A stretch of DNA of 64,000 nt from Enterobacteriaceae bacterium UBA7338. GTDB lineage: Bacteria; Pseudomonadota; Gammaproteobacteria; Enterobacterales; Enterobacteriaceae. The translations under genes and the position numbers were made by a program. The stretch lies in contig DKPJ01000009.1 of NCBI GenBank assembly GCA_002480085.1, positions 259,169 to 323,168 of the forward strand. Direction: 5' to 3'. Numbering within the stretch: position 1 is the stretch's first letter; each line of letters starts with the position of its first letter. Positions 1 to 9,972 of the stretch are shown piece after piece. The notes below the pieces were generated by a model. It made no database searches and was not told where the DNA came from. It worked only from the letters and a program-made list of their open reading frames with translations.

Positions 1-137
1 TCCGACAGCGAGCCGTCACCGAGGCGAAACAGCGCCGGTTTGCCGTTATTACGGGTGGACTCGGCAACGGAACCATCGTCGAGCTTCAGCGTGAAATGCA
101 CCAGCACCGCGCTGTTGCTCTGTACAGAGTTAGACAT
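1..137 (-). CDS. fkpB: FkpB, FKBP-type peptidyl-prolyl cis-trans isomerase (5' part only)
   Basis: Only the first 45 or so codons are in the window; the gene runs off the left edge. The visible N-terminus starts MSNSVQSNSAVLVHFTLKLD and continues with an STRNNGKPALFRLGD-like stretch, typical of the FKBP fold of E. coli FkpB (SlpA). The family catalyses proline isomerisation in the cytoplasm and acts as a weak chaperone. It is last but one in the ribF-ileS-lspA-fkpB-ispH operon, and its position after lspA on the same strand fits. A REP element separates it from lspA. Confidence 0.9.
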   Translation of the reverse strand, partial: MSNSVQSNSAVLVHFTLKLDDGSVAESTRNNGKPALFRLGDGSLS

Positions 138-157
138 GCAAGTTGCTCACTTGTTTT

Positions 158-225
158 GCCCGGTGGCGCTGCGCTTACCGGGCCTACAAAACCGTAGGCC
201 GGTGCAAGCGAAGCGCCGCCCGGCG
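158..225. repeat. REP/BIME pair between lspA and fkpB
   Basis: Two REP units in opposite orientation. The first (158-187) has GCCCGGTGGCGCTGCGCTTA followed by CCGGGCCTAC. The second (194-225) starts GTAGGCCGG and ends GCGCCGCCCGGCG. Each can form a stem-loop. Lying inside an operon, the pair may stabilise or attenuate the upstream lspA message. Confidence 0.85.
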
Positions 226-240
226 TTTACCATTAAGCGG

Positions 241-741
241 TTATGCCGCTTTTTTCTTCGCCGCCGAAGGAATGAACCCCTCCAGCACGATTAACGCCGC
301 ACCGATACAGATCGCCGTATCGGCGAGGTTAAAGGTCGCGAAGTGCCAGTCGCCAACGTAGAAGTCGATCATATCGACCACGAAGCCGTGCCACAGGCGG
401 TCAAACAGGTTACCCAGCGCGCCGCCAATGATCAGCGCGTAGGCGATGTTGTTCAGCTTCTGCGATGCCTTAGCGCGGTACATCATCACCGCCAGCACCA
501 CGCAGATGCCAATGGCGATCCCGGCGAAGAACCAGCGCTGCCAGCCGCCTTTATCGGCGAGGAAGCTAAACGCCGCGCCGTAGTTGCGCGCATAGTGCAG
601 ATTAAGCGACGGGAACAGCGAAACCGTCTCCCCCAGAGTGAAGTTCTGGAGGATCAGGAATTTGCTGCCCAGATCGATAATCAGCACGGCCACCACCAGC
701 CACAGCCAGCGTAGCCCTGTTGAAAAGATCGGTTTACTCAT
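241..741 (-). CDS. lspA: Lipoprotein signal peptidase (signal peptidase II)
   Basis: 166 aa, the usual family length. It is an inner-membrane aspartyl protease that cuts the signal peptide from diacylglyceryl-prolipoproteins. Four hydrophobic segments are visible (about residues 11-30, 67-88, 95-115 and 135-157). The conserved N-R-x-W...D region appears as LFDRLWHGFVVDMIDFYVGDWHFATFN broken over residues 110-137, which carries the catalytic aspartates. Its ATG overlaps the ileS stop by one base (TGATG), so translation is probably coupled. Confidence 0.97.
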   Translation of the reverse strand: MSKPIFSTGLRWLWLVVAVLIIDLGSKFLILQNFTLGETVSLFPSLNLHYARNYGAAFSFLADKGGWQRWFFAGIAIGICVVLAVMMYRAKASQKLNNIAYALIIGGALGNLFDRLWHGFVVDMIDFYVGDWHFATFNLADTAICIGAALIVLEGFIPSAAKKKAA

Positions 742-3557
742 CAGGCAAACTTACGTTTTTCGCCGTCACCGGCGACGTTAACCACACAGCGTCCGCAAAT
801 TTCTGCGTGTTCCGCCACCTTACCGACGTCGGTCGTGTAGTGCCAGCAGCGCTGACACTTCTCACCTTCGGCTTTGCTCAGCGTGACCTTCAGCCCTTTG
901 AGCAGCTCGCTCTGCTGGGCCTCAGTCGGTGCGTTAGTATAGTCTTCAACCTTCGCACCGGAGGTCAACAGGATGAATCGCAATTCATCGCCCAGCGCCG
1001 TCAGCTTCGCCGCCAGCTCAGGCTCTGCGTAGAGCGTCACCGCTGCTTCCAGCGAGCCGCCTACCTTCTTGTCGGCGCGCGCCTGCTCGATAACTTTGTT
1101 CACCTCGCCACGAACCTTCAGCAGCTCGCTCCAGTAAGCATCGTTCATGGCTTCGGTTTCAGCCAGGCCAAACAGGCCTTCATACCACTCACCGGTAAAG
1201 ACATACTGCTCGCGCTCACCCGGCAGGTAGCCCCAGATCTCATCGGCGGTGAAGGACATGATCGGTGCCATCCAGCGCACCAGCGCCTCGGCAATGTGGT
1301 ACAGCGCGGTCTGGCAGCTGCGACGGGCCACGCTGTCGGCTTTTGCGGTGTACTGGCGATCCTTGATGATGTCGAGGTAGAACGAGCCCATTTCGATAGA
1401 GCAGAAGCGCATCAGGCGCTGCACCACTTCATGGAAGTCGTAGGACTCATACGCCTTGAGGATATCCTCCTGCGCGGCCTGGGCACAGCCTACCGCCCAG
1501 CGATCCAGCACCACCATCTCTTCCGGCTGCACCATGTCTTTTGCCGGATCGAAACCGTTGAGGTTCGCCAGCAGGAAGCGCGCGGTGTTACGGATACGGC
1601 GATAGCTGTCGGCGGCACGCTTGAGGATCTCATCCGATACCGCCATCTCGCCGGTGTAGTCCGTCGAGGCCACCCACAGACGCAGAATATCCGCGCCCAG
1701 CTTGTTCATCACATCCTGCGGCGAGACGGTGTTGCCGATCGATTTCGACATCTTGCGTCCCTGGCCGTCCACGGTGAAGCCGTGGGTCAGCACCTGACGA
1801 TACGGCGCTTTGCCCTTCATGGCGGTGGAGATCATCAGGGAGGACATGAACCAGCCACGATGCTGGTCGGAGCCTTCCAGATACATATCCGCCGCGTGGC
1901 CAGCAAACTCAGGGCGCACGTCCACCACCGAGGAGTGGGTAGAGCCAGAGTCAAACCAGACGTCGAGGGTATCCGGCACCTTCACGTAGTTATCGGCGTC
2001 GTCACCCATGATGTCGCGCGGATCGAGATCCCACCACGCCTGGATGCCATCCTCTTCTACGCGTTTTGCTACTGCTTCCATCAGCTCCTGCGTGCGCGGA
2101 TGCAGCTCTTCGGTATCCTTGTGCACGAACAGCGACATCGGCACGCCCCAGGTACGCTGACGGGAGATACACCAGTCAGGACGGTTGGCGACCATCGATT
2201 CGATACGCGCCTGGCCCCAGTCCGGGATCCACTGCACGCCTTTGATCTCTTTCAGAGACTGCTCGCGCAGGCCCTTCTGATCCATGCTGATAAACCACTG
2301 TGGCGTGGCACGGAAGATGATCGGCGTTTTATGACGCCAGCAGCATGGGTAGCTGTGGACCAGCTTCTCCAGATGCAGCAGCGCCCCCTTCTCCGTCAGC
2401 AGCTCGGTGATGAGGTTATTCGCCTTGAAGACGTTCACGCCGTCCAGCGTCGGGTAGGTTCCCGGCAGATAACAGCCGTCCGGACCCACCGGGTTCGCGG
2501 TTTCGAGGCCATATTTCTGACCGATCACGTAGTCGTCCGGGCCGTGGCCAGGAGCGGTATGCACCGCACCGGTACCGGCGTCGAGGGTAACGTGGTCGCC
2601 GAGGATCGCCGGCACGTCGAAGCCCATAAACGGATGGGTAAAGCGCATCAGCTCCAGCTCGCTGCCTTTTACCGTGCCGAGGATGCTGTACTCTGCCACG
2701 CCGATGCGTTTCATCACGCTCTCGACCAGATCTTTGGCAAGGATCAGCGCCTGGCCGTCGATCTGCACCAGCGCATACTCGAACTCCGGTGCCAGGGAGA
2801 TGGCGCGGTTCGCTGGCAGCGTCCACGGGGTAGTGGTCCAGATCACCAGTGAGATCGGGCCGCTGACGCCCGGCAGGCCAAATTTGGCTTTTACCGCATC
2901 CTGATCGGCGGCCTGGAAGGCGACGTCGATGGATGGAGAAGTTTTGTCGTAATACTCCACCTCTGCCTCAGCCAGCGCGGAGCGGCAGTCAACGCACCAG
3001 TGCACCGGCTTCGCGCCTTTGTGCAGGTGGCCGTTGCCGATGATCTTGCCCAGCGCACGGATGATATTGGCTTCGGTTTTGAAGTCCATGGTCAGGTACG
3101 GATGCGCCCAGTCGCCCAGCACGCCCAGACGGATAAAGTCTTCACGCTGGCCGTTAACCTGCGCGGCGGCGTACTCGCGGCATTTGGCACGGAACTCGGC
3201 GGCGGTAAACTTCTCGCCCGGCTTGCCGTACTCCTGCTCAACCTTCAGCTCAATTGGCAGACCGTGACAGTCCCAGCCCGGCACGTAGGGCGAATCGAAG
3301 CCCGCCAGCCCTTTGGACTTAACGATAATGTCTTTCAGAATCTTGTTAACCGAGTGACCAATATGAATGCTGCCATTCGCATAAGGAGGGCCATCATGCA
3401 GAATGAAGGTTTTTTTGCCTTTTTTCGCGGCACGGATGATGCCGTACAGGTCATCATCGTTCCAACGCGCCAGCATTCCCGGTTCGCGTTTGGCGAGATC
3501 GCCACGCATCGGGAACCCTGTTTCCGGCAAATTCAGGGTTGATTTAAAGTCACTCAT
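741..3557 (-). CDS. ileS: Isoleucyl-tRNA synthetase
   Basis: 938 aa, equal to E. coli IleS. Class I synthetase that charges tRNA-Ile with isoleucine in the cytoplasm and edits valine. Seen: the HIGH motif in the segment GSIHIGHSVNK near residue 60, a KMSKS loop (GRKMSKSIGN) near residue 602, the WWDLD/DVWFDSGS region, and a C-terminal zinc site with CQRCW and CGRC. The frame is open 13 codons further upstream to an ATG overlapping the ribF stop, but I chose the inner ATG because the family starts MSDxKSTLNLPETGF and a GGAACCGAGAATCTG ribosome site precedes it. Second gene of the ribF operon. Confidence 0.97.
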   Translation of the reverse strand: MSDFKSTLNLPETGFPMRGDLAKREPGMLARWNDDDLYGIIRAAKKGKKTFILHDGPPYANGSIHIGHSVNKILKDIIVKSKGLAGFDSPYVPGWDCHGLPIELKVEQEYGKPGEKFTAAEFRAKCREYAAAQVNGQREDFIRLGVLGDWAHPYLTMDFKTEANIIRALGKIIGNGHLHKGAKPVHWCVDCRSALAEAEVEYYDKTSPSIDVAFQAADQDAVKAKFGLPGVSGPISLVIWTTTPWTLPANRAISLAPEFEYALVQIDGQALILAKDLVESVMKRIGVAEYSILGTVKGSELELMRFTHPFMGFDVPAILGDHVTLDAGTGAVHTAPGHGPDDYVIGQKYGLETANPVGPDGCYLPGTYPTLDGVNVFKANNLITELLTEKGALLHLEKLVHSYPCCWRHKTPIIFRATPQWFISMDQKGLREQSLKEIKGVQWIPDWGQARIESMVANRPDWCISRQRTWGVPMSLFVHKDTEELHPRTQELMEAVAKRVEEDGIQAWWDLDPRDIMGDDADNYVKVPDTLDVWFDSGSTHSSVVDVRPEFAGHAADMYLEGSDQHRGWFMSSLMISTAMKGKAPYRQVLTHGFTVDGQGRKMSKSIGNTVSPQDVMNKLGADILRLWVASTDYTGEMAVSDEILKRAADSYRRIRNTARFLLANLNGFDPAKDMVQPEEMVVLDRWAVGCAQAAQEDILKAYESYDFHEVVQRLMRFCSIEMGSFYLDIIKDRQYTAKADSVARRSCQTALYHIAEALVRWMAPIMSFTADEIWGYLPGEREQYVFTGEWYEGLFGLAETEAMNDAYWSELLKVRGEVNKVIEQARADKKVGGSLEAAVTLYAEPELAAKLTALGDELRFILLTSGAKVEDYTNAPTEAQQSELLKGLKVTLSKAEGEKCQRCWHYTTDVGKVAEHAEICGRCVVNVAGDGEKRKFA

Positions 3558-3595
3558 CAGATTCTCGGTTCCGTATTTAAAAACGTGTTTAGCCA

Positions 3596-4534
3596 TTACG
3601 CCAGGTTTGATAACCCAAATAACTCGCGGGCGGTTAACTCATCTTTGGCAATTTGCGCCTTCAGCTCATCCAGCGAGGCAAATCGCTTTTCGCTGCGGAT
3701 CTTTTTTCGCAGCACTACTTCTATATGGCGGCCATAGAGGTCCATTACAACGTCCAGCAGGTGCACTTCCAGCTGCTGGCGCACGCCTTTGACCGTGGGG
3801 CGGGTACCAATATTGGCCACGCCGGGCAGCGGCCTATCGCCCAGACCCATCACTTCCACCGCATAGACCCCTTTTACCGGGGAGACCTGACGGCGCAGCG
3901 GAACGTTTGCCGTCGGGAAGCCGATGGTGCGTCCCAGCGCGTCGCCGTGCACGACGCGGCCGGAGATGGAGAACGGATGCCCCAGCAGGCTCTCGGCCAG
4001 CGGCAGGTCGTCCTCTGCCAGCGCCTGGCGCACCGCCGTGCTGCTGATGCGCACGCCGCCTTCGCAGAAGGTTTGGGTACTGGTGACGTCAAAGCCATAC
4101 TCCAGGCCAGCCTTCTGTAATAACAAGAAATCGCCCTGCCGACCAGCACCAAAGCGGAAATCGTCGCCGACGGCAAGAAAGCGCACGCCCAGGCGATTCA
4201 CCAGCAGGTCGCTGACAAAGTTCTGCGCCGTCAGGGCAGCAAAGCGGCGATCGAAACGCACGCAGAGCACGTAGTCAACGCCGCACTCGGCCAGGTAGCG
4301 CAGCTTTTCACGCAGGCGCGTCAGACGGGCCGGGGCTTTATCGCCGGCAAACAGCTCCAGCGGCTGCGGTTCAAACATCATCACTACCACCGGCAGGCCG
4401 CGCTTGCGCCCCTCTGCATTCAGGCAGCGTAGCAGCGCTTGATGCCCCCGGTGCACGCCGTCAAAATTACCAATAGTCAGCACACACCCTTGCGGGGCCT
4501 GGCTGAGGTTATGTATGCCGCGTATCAGCTTCAT
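3596..4534 (-). CDS. ribF: Bifunctional riboflavin kinase / FAD synthetase
   Basis: 312 aa. It makes FMN from riboflavin and ATP, then FAD from FMN. The N-terminal nucleotidyltransferase half has the GNFDGVHRGH motif at about residues 22-31. The C-terminal flavokinase half begins near residue 185 with GRVVHGDALGRTIGFPTAN, holding the PTAN motif. It is the first recognised gene of the ribF-ileS-lspA-fkpB operon. Its ATG overlaps the TGA of an upstream short ORF (ATGA at 4531-4534), so it may be translationally coupled to that ORF. Confidence 0.96.
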   Translation of the reverse strand: MKLIRGIHNLSQAPQGCVLTIGNFDGVHRGHQALLRCLNAEGRKRGLPVVVMMFEPQPLELFAGDKAPARLTRLREKLRYLAECGVDYVLCVRFDRRFAALTAQNFVSDLLVNRLGVRFLAVGDDFRFGAGRQGDFLLLQKAGLEYGFDVTSTQTFCEGGVRISSTAVRQALAEDDLPLAESLLGHPFSISGRVVHGDALGRTIGFPTANVPLRRQVSPVKGVYAVEVMGLGDRPLPGVANIGTRPTVKGVRQQLEVHLLDVVMDLYGRHIEVVLRKKIRSEKRFASLDELKAQIAKDELTARELFGLSNLA

Positions 4535-4770
4535 CTCTGGCTCAAAACAGTGAAAATCGTCCGAGTATACCTTGTACAGCGTTTAAGGTTAACCGGCGAT
4601 TGGCTTCGTAAAACAGAAAGCGCTAAGGATTTCATCGCGCTGTCTGCCTGCATTAAGAAAAACTCGTGTTTCACAGCGATTTTTGTCGTAGAAAGGCTGT
4701 ATTCATGACCAGCAAGCTGGTAGAATCTTGCGCCATCACACGTAACGAGCGTCGCAACGTAGCGCCGCTT
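4531..4770 (-). CDS. yaaY: YaaY-like small ORF upstream of ribF (start uncertain)
   Basis: The frame reads CDGARFYQLAGHEYSLSTTK followed by IAVKHEFF, then AMKSLALSVL. From memory this resembles E. coli YaaY (GAGFYQLAGCEYS, then AMKS), which lies in the same slot between rpsT and ribF. No convincing ATG with a ribosome site matches the E. coli start; the frame stays open back to 4875, inside rpsT. The stop overlaps the ribF ATG. It could be a real coupling cistron or only conserved leader/promoter DNA. The left edge is reliable, the right edge is a guess. Confidence 0.35.
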   Translation of the reverse strand, partial: KRRYVATLVTCDGARFYQLAGHEYSLSTTKIAVKHEFFLMQADSAMKSLALSVLRSQSPVNLKRCTRYTRTIFTVLSQR

Positions 4771-4785
4771 ATTTGCACAAATCCA

Positions 4786-4814
4786 TTGACAAAAGAAGGC
4801 TGAAAGGGCATATT
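4786..4814 (+). promoter_or_regulatory. Sigma-70 promoter of rpsT
   Basis: TTGACA (4786-4791), a 17-base spacer, and CATATT (4809-4814), followed by a GC-rich CCTCGG stretch. This is a near-consensus promoter with the discriminator expected for a ribosomal protein gene under stringent control, about 48 bases before the start codon. Confidence 0.75.
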
Positions 4815-4861
4815 CCTCGGCCTTTGAATTGTCCACATAGATCATATTTGGGAGTTGGACC

Positions 4862-5125
4862 TTGGCTAATATCAAATCAGCTAAGAAGCGCGCCGTTCAG
4901 TCTGAAAAGGCACGCAAGCACAACGCAAGCCGTCGCTCTATGATGCGTACTTTCATCAAGAAAGTATACGCAGCGATTGAAGCTGGCGACAAAGCAGCTG
5001 CACAGAAAGCATTTAACGAAATGCAACCGATCGTGGATCGTCAGGCCGCTAAAGGTCTGGTCCACAAAAACAAAGCAGCGCGCCATAAGGCTAACCTGAC
5101 CGCGCAGATCAACAAAATGGCTTAA
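4862..5125 (+). CDS. rpsT: 30S ribosomal protein S20
   Basis: 87 aa, very lysine/arginine rich (MANIKSAKKRAVQSEKARKH). It binds 16S rRNA early in 30S assembly. The start codon is TTG, as in E. coli, where the weak UUG start takes part in S20 autocontrol; a GGGAG site lies 8 bases upstream. It is divergent from ribF and followed by a strong terminator. Confidence 0.98.
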   Translation: MANIKSAKKRAVQSEKARKHNASRRSMMRTFIKKVYAAIEAGDKAAAQKAFNEMQPIVDRQAAKGLVHKNKAARHKANLTAQINKMA

Positions 5126-5147
5126 TCGCCACCCGTTGAGCTTTGTT

Positions 5148-5175
5148 AAAAAAACCCGCCAAGGCGGGTTTTTTT
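5148..5175. terminator. Bidirectional terminator between rpsT and nhaA
   Basis: Stem ACCCGCC (5154-5160) and GGCGGGT (5163-5169) with a 2-base loop, flanked by seven A on the left and seven T on the right. It works for rpsT (+) and, with the A-run, for nhaA (-), which ends at 5191. Confidence 0.9.
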
Positions 5176-5190
5176 ACGTCTGGACTATGA

Positions 5191-6369
5191 CTATAGGGTC
5201 GGTGCCGCTGGCGCTTTAAAACGCATTCTCAGCAGCACATAACCTATCACCGCTGACAGCAGCGAGCCGGTTAAGATACCCAGCTTTGCCCAATCCACCA
5301 GCTCGGGATCGATACCGTCAAACGCCAGGTTAGTGATAAAGATAGACATCGTAAAGCCGATGCCGCACAGCACGCCAATCGCCATGATCTGATTAAACTG
5401 CGTTCCGTGAGGCAGTTTCGCCAACTTCATGCGCAGCGCCAGCCAGGTGAAGATCGTAATGCCCAGCGGCTTACCGATAAACAGGCCAGCGATAATTCCC
5501 AGCGGCAGCATTGAGACCAGCCCGCTCAGCGTCACGCCCTGCAGAGGTACTCCCGCATTAGCAAAAGCAAACAGCGGCAGGATAAGCCAGCCCACCCATG
5601 GATGAAGCACATGCTCCAGCTGACGGGAGGGCGATACCCCCTCTTCTTTCGTCAGCGGGATAAAGAACCCAAGGATCACCCCGGCGATGGTGGCGTGCAC
5701 GCCCGACTTCAGCACCGCGGTCCAGAGCACCAGCCCTACCAGAATATAGAGACCGGTGCGGCGCACGTTGAGAGCGTTCATTACTGCCAGCACCACGACC
5801 GCCAGCGCGGCAACCCCCAGCGACACCATCGACAGCTCGCTGGTATAGAACAGCGCGATAATGACGATGGCACCCAGGTCATCGATAATCGCCAGCGCCA
5901 TCAGGAAGATCTTCAGCGCGGGCGGAATGCGGCTGCCCAGCAGCGCCAGCACGCCGAGCGCAAAGGCGATATCGGTCGCGGTAGGGATCGCCCAGCCGTG
6001 GCTCACCACCGGATCGTGAGCGTTAAACAGCAGGAAGATCAGCGCCGGGGCAACCATCCCACCCAGGGCGGCGATTACCGGGAATATCGCCTGATGAAAG
6101 CTGGCCAGCGCCCCCTGCACCAGCTCACGCTTCACTTCCAGCCCGATCAGCAGGAAGAAGATAGCCATCAGCGCATCGTTGATGAACAGCAGCATGTTTT
6201 TATTGATGTCGAGCGCACCGGCTCTGAACTGCACCGGTAGGTCGAGGAAGGCACGGTAGGCCTCCTGGGTTGCGCCCAGATTGGCGCAAAGCATAGCCAG
6301 CAGGGCGGCAACGATCAGCGTCACGCCCCCGGACGCATCGCTGTTAATAAAGCGGCGCAAATGTTTCAC
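5191..6369 (-). CDS. nhaA: Na+/H+ antiporter NhaA
   Basis: 392 aa (E. coli 388). Inner-membrane antiporter exchanging 2 H+ for 1 Na+ or Li+ for salt and alkaline pH tolerance. About twelve hydrophobic segments; the ion-binding aspartates are present as D133 (ATDIAF) and D163-D164 (IIDDLG). The start is GTG with AAGGAGCC just upstream, as in E. coli. In E. coli the activator gene nhaR follows it; here the gene ends 15 bases from the rpsT terminator with no nhaR, so control must differ or come from elsewhere. Confidence 0.97.
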   Translation of the reverse strand: MKHLRRFINSDASGGVTLIVAALLAMLCANLGATQEAYRAFLDLPVQFRAGALDINKNMLLFINDALMAIFFLLIGLEVKRELVQGALASFHQAIFPVIAALGGMVAPALIFLLFNAHDPVVSHGWAIPTATDIAFALGVLALLGSRIPPALKIFLMALAIIDDLGAIVIIALFYTSELSMVSLGVAALAVVVLAVMNALNVRRTGLYILVGLVLWTAVLKSGVHATIAGVILGFFIPLTKEEGVSPSRQLEHVLHPWVGWLILPLFAFANAGVPLQGVTLSGLVSMLPLGIIAGLFIGKPLGITIFTWLALRMKLAKLPHGTQFNQIMAIGVLCGIGFTMSIFITNLAFDGIDPELVDWAKLGILTGSLLSAVIGYVLLRMRFKAPAAPTL

Positions 6370-6445
6370 AACGGCTCCTTCTGTATAATTTACTCATCGT
6401 CTGAAACAGTTTAACCGCCTCGATCGCCAGGGGACAGAAATAATG

Positions 6446-6470
6446 AAAAAGCCTGGGATTAACCCAGGCT
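6446..6470 (-). terminator. Terminator of the dnaKJ operon
   Basis: Stem GCCTGGG (6451-6457) and CCCAGGC (6463-6469), loop ATTAA. Read on the minus strand it is followed by a run of U (AAAAA at 6446-6450 on plus). It lies 28 bases after the dnaJ stop. Confidence 0.85.
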
Positions 6471-6497
6471 TTCTTAAAACGAGACAGACGCCAGTGC

Positions 6498-7634
6498 TTA
6501 GCGCGTCAGGTCATCAAAAAACTTCTTTACGCCGTCGAAGAAGCTTTTGGAGCGCGGGCTGTTATGCTCGCCCGTCGGACCACCGAAGCTCTCCTGAAGA
6601 TCCTTCAGCAGCTGCTTCTGCTTCTCGTTGAGGCCCACCGGCGTCTCAACCACCACGCGGCACAGCAGGTCGCCCTGCGCGCCACCGCGTACCGACTTCA
6701 CGCCCTTGCCGCGCATGCGGAACAGCTTGCCGGTCTGCGTTTCGCTCGGGACCTTCAGGTTAACGCGGCCATCCAGCGTCGGGACCTCAATCTCACCGCC
6801 CAGCGCCGCCATGGCAAAGTTGATCGGCACTTCACAGTAGAGGTTGTTGCCTTCACGCTCGAAAATCGGGTGCTGCTTCACCTGCACCTGGACGTACAGA
6901 TCGCCCGCTGGCGCACCGTGCTCGCCCGCTTCGCCCTCGCCGGAGAGACGAATACGGTCGCCGGTATCGACGCCTGCCGGGATCTTCACCGACAGGGTTT
7001 TGCTCTTCTCAACGCGACCGTGGCCGTGGCACTTGTTGCACGGATCTTTGATCAACGTACCGCGACCCTGACAGTGCGGACAGGTCTGCTGTACCGCAAA
7101 GAAGCCCTGGCGCATCTGCACCTGGCCGGAGCCGTGACAGGTCGGACAGGTCTGCGGCTGGGTACCGGCTTTCGCGCCGCTGCCGTGGCAGATGTCGCAC
7201 TCTTCCAGCGTCGGGATACGGATCTCTTTGGTGACGCCGCGTACGGCCTCTTCCAGCGTCAGCTCCATGTTGTAGCGAAGGTCAGCGCCGCGCGCTGCGC
7301 GCTGGCGACCACGACCGCCGCCAAAGATATCGCCGAACACATCGCCAAAGATATCGCTAAAGTCAGCGCCGCCGCCGCCGAAACCGCCGCCGCCGCCCAT
7401 GCCGCCCTGCTCAAACGCAGCATGACCGTACTGATCGTAGGCCGCACGTTTTTGTGCGTCGGTCAGGACTTCGTACGCTTCTTTAATCTCTTTAAATTTG
7501 GCTTCGGCCTCTTTATCGCCCTGGTTGCGGTCCGGGTGATACTTCATCGCCAGACGCTTATAGGCCTTTTTGATTTCACGCTCTTCCGCACTCTTCGGAA
7601 CGCCTAAAATCTCGTAGTAGTCTTGCTTTGCCAT
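6498..7634 (-). CDS. dnaJ: Chaperone DnaJ (Hsp40)
   Basis: 378 aa. Co-chaperone that stimulates the DnaK ATPase and delivers substrates. Seen in order: J domain with HPD near residue 34, a Gly/Phe-rich linker (GGMGGGGGFGGGG), and four zinc repeats (CDICHGSG, CPTCHGSG, CPHCQGRG, CNKCHGHG) around residues 144-205. The C-terminal substrate domains follow. I chose the start MAKQDYYEILG over an ATG 7 codons upstream because it is the family start. It is co-transcribed with dnaK; an 84-base gap with a strong hairpin lies between them. Confidence 0.97.
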   Translation of the reverse strand: MAKQDYYEILGVPKSAEEREIKKAYKRLAMKYHPDRNQGDKEAEAKFKEIKEAYEVLTDAQKRAAYDQYGHAAFEQGGMGGGGGFGGGGADFSDIFGDVFGDIFGGGRGRQRAARGADLRYNMELTLEEAVRGVTKEIRIPTLEECDICHGSGAKAGTQPQTCPTCHGSGQVQMRQGFFAVQQTCPHCQGRGTLIKDPCNKCHGHGRVEKSKTLSVKIPAGVDTGDRIRLSGEGEAGEHGAPAGDLYVQVQVKQHPIFEREGNNLYCEVPINFAMAALGGEIEVPTLDGRVNLKVPSETQTGKLFRMRGKGVKSVRGGAQGDLLCRVVVETPVGLNEKQKQLLKDLQESFGGPTGEHNSPRSKSFFDGVKKFFDDLTR

Positions 7635-7659
7635 TTGGTTATCTGCCCCTAACATGCGA

Positions 7660-7692
7660 GCACGGGCGGAGAGGAAACCTCTACGCCCGTGC
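7660..7692 (-). other. Stem-loop in the dnaK-dnaJ gap
   Basis: Outer arms GCACGGGCG (7660-7668) and CGCCCGTGC (7684-7692) pair perfectly, and inner arms AGAGG and CCTCT add five pairs around an AAA loop. It ends only 25 bases before the dnaJ start and lacks a U-run, so it is more likely an mRNA stability or processing element than a terminator. Confidence 0.7.
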
Positions 7693-7718
7693 TGGTTTTC
7701 TACCCTACATCAGGGCGA

Positions 7719-9635
<1,917 letters not shown>

Positions 9636-9756
9636 CTAAACGTCTCCACTAAAAATTTGTTCATCATGTGGTTGTGAATCTGTAATAAGGGCGAAACGTG
9701 CGGTTTCAACTGCCCCGATCTCTTTTTTTTCAGACTCACCACTTCGGTTGACTACA

Positions 9757-9787
9757 AGATGGGGACGTAACGCAACGCATCAAGGGG
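9757..9787 (-). promoter_or_regulatory. Sigma-32 heat-shock promoter of dnaK
   Basis: On the minus strand CCCCTTGAT (9779-9787), then 14 bases after CTTGAT, then CCCCATCT (9757-9764). This fits the sigma-32 consensus CTTGAA-N13-15-CCCCATnT, about 122 bases upstream of the dnaK ATG. The rest of the 9636-9972 gap is AT-rich and must also carry the yaaW promoter, which I could not place with confidence. Confidence 0.85.
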
Positions 9788-9972
9788 CCGGGTCGAAAAT
9801 TTTTTTCCCGTTTCCTCTCTCTTCAGGCAATACATTCACTTCGCCCATTGATAACCAAAAATAATTCACAGTAAAAATGTAATAAAAAGAAAAGATTAGT
9901 TGCATTAACCTACCCAGAGAAAGGTTATTATAGGGTCTGCGAAGGACGAGTTAATCCAGTAAAGAGAACATA

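Noticed and set aside
720..2852. A 710-codon open frame on the plus strand
   Set aside because: It is antisense to ileS, whose family match is complete; long antisense frames are common in this high-GC DNA, and the protein is rich in H, R, Q and L with no recognisable domain.
3558..3596. A 13-codon N-terminal extension of IleS from an ATG overlapping the ribF stop
   Set aside because: The family starts at the inner ATG, and a ribosome site precedes that one.
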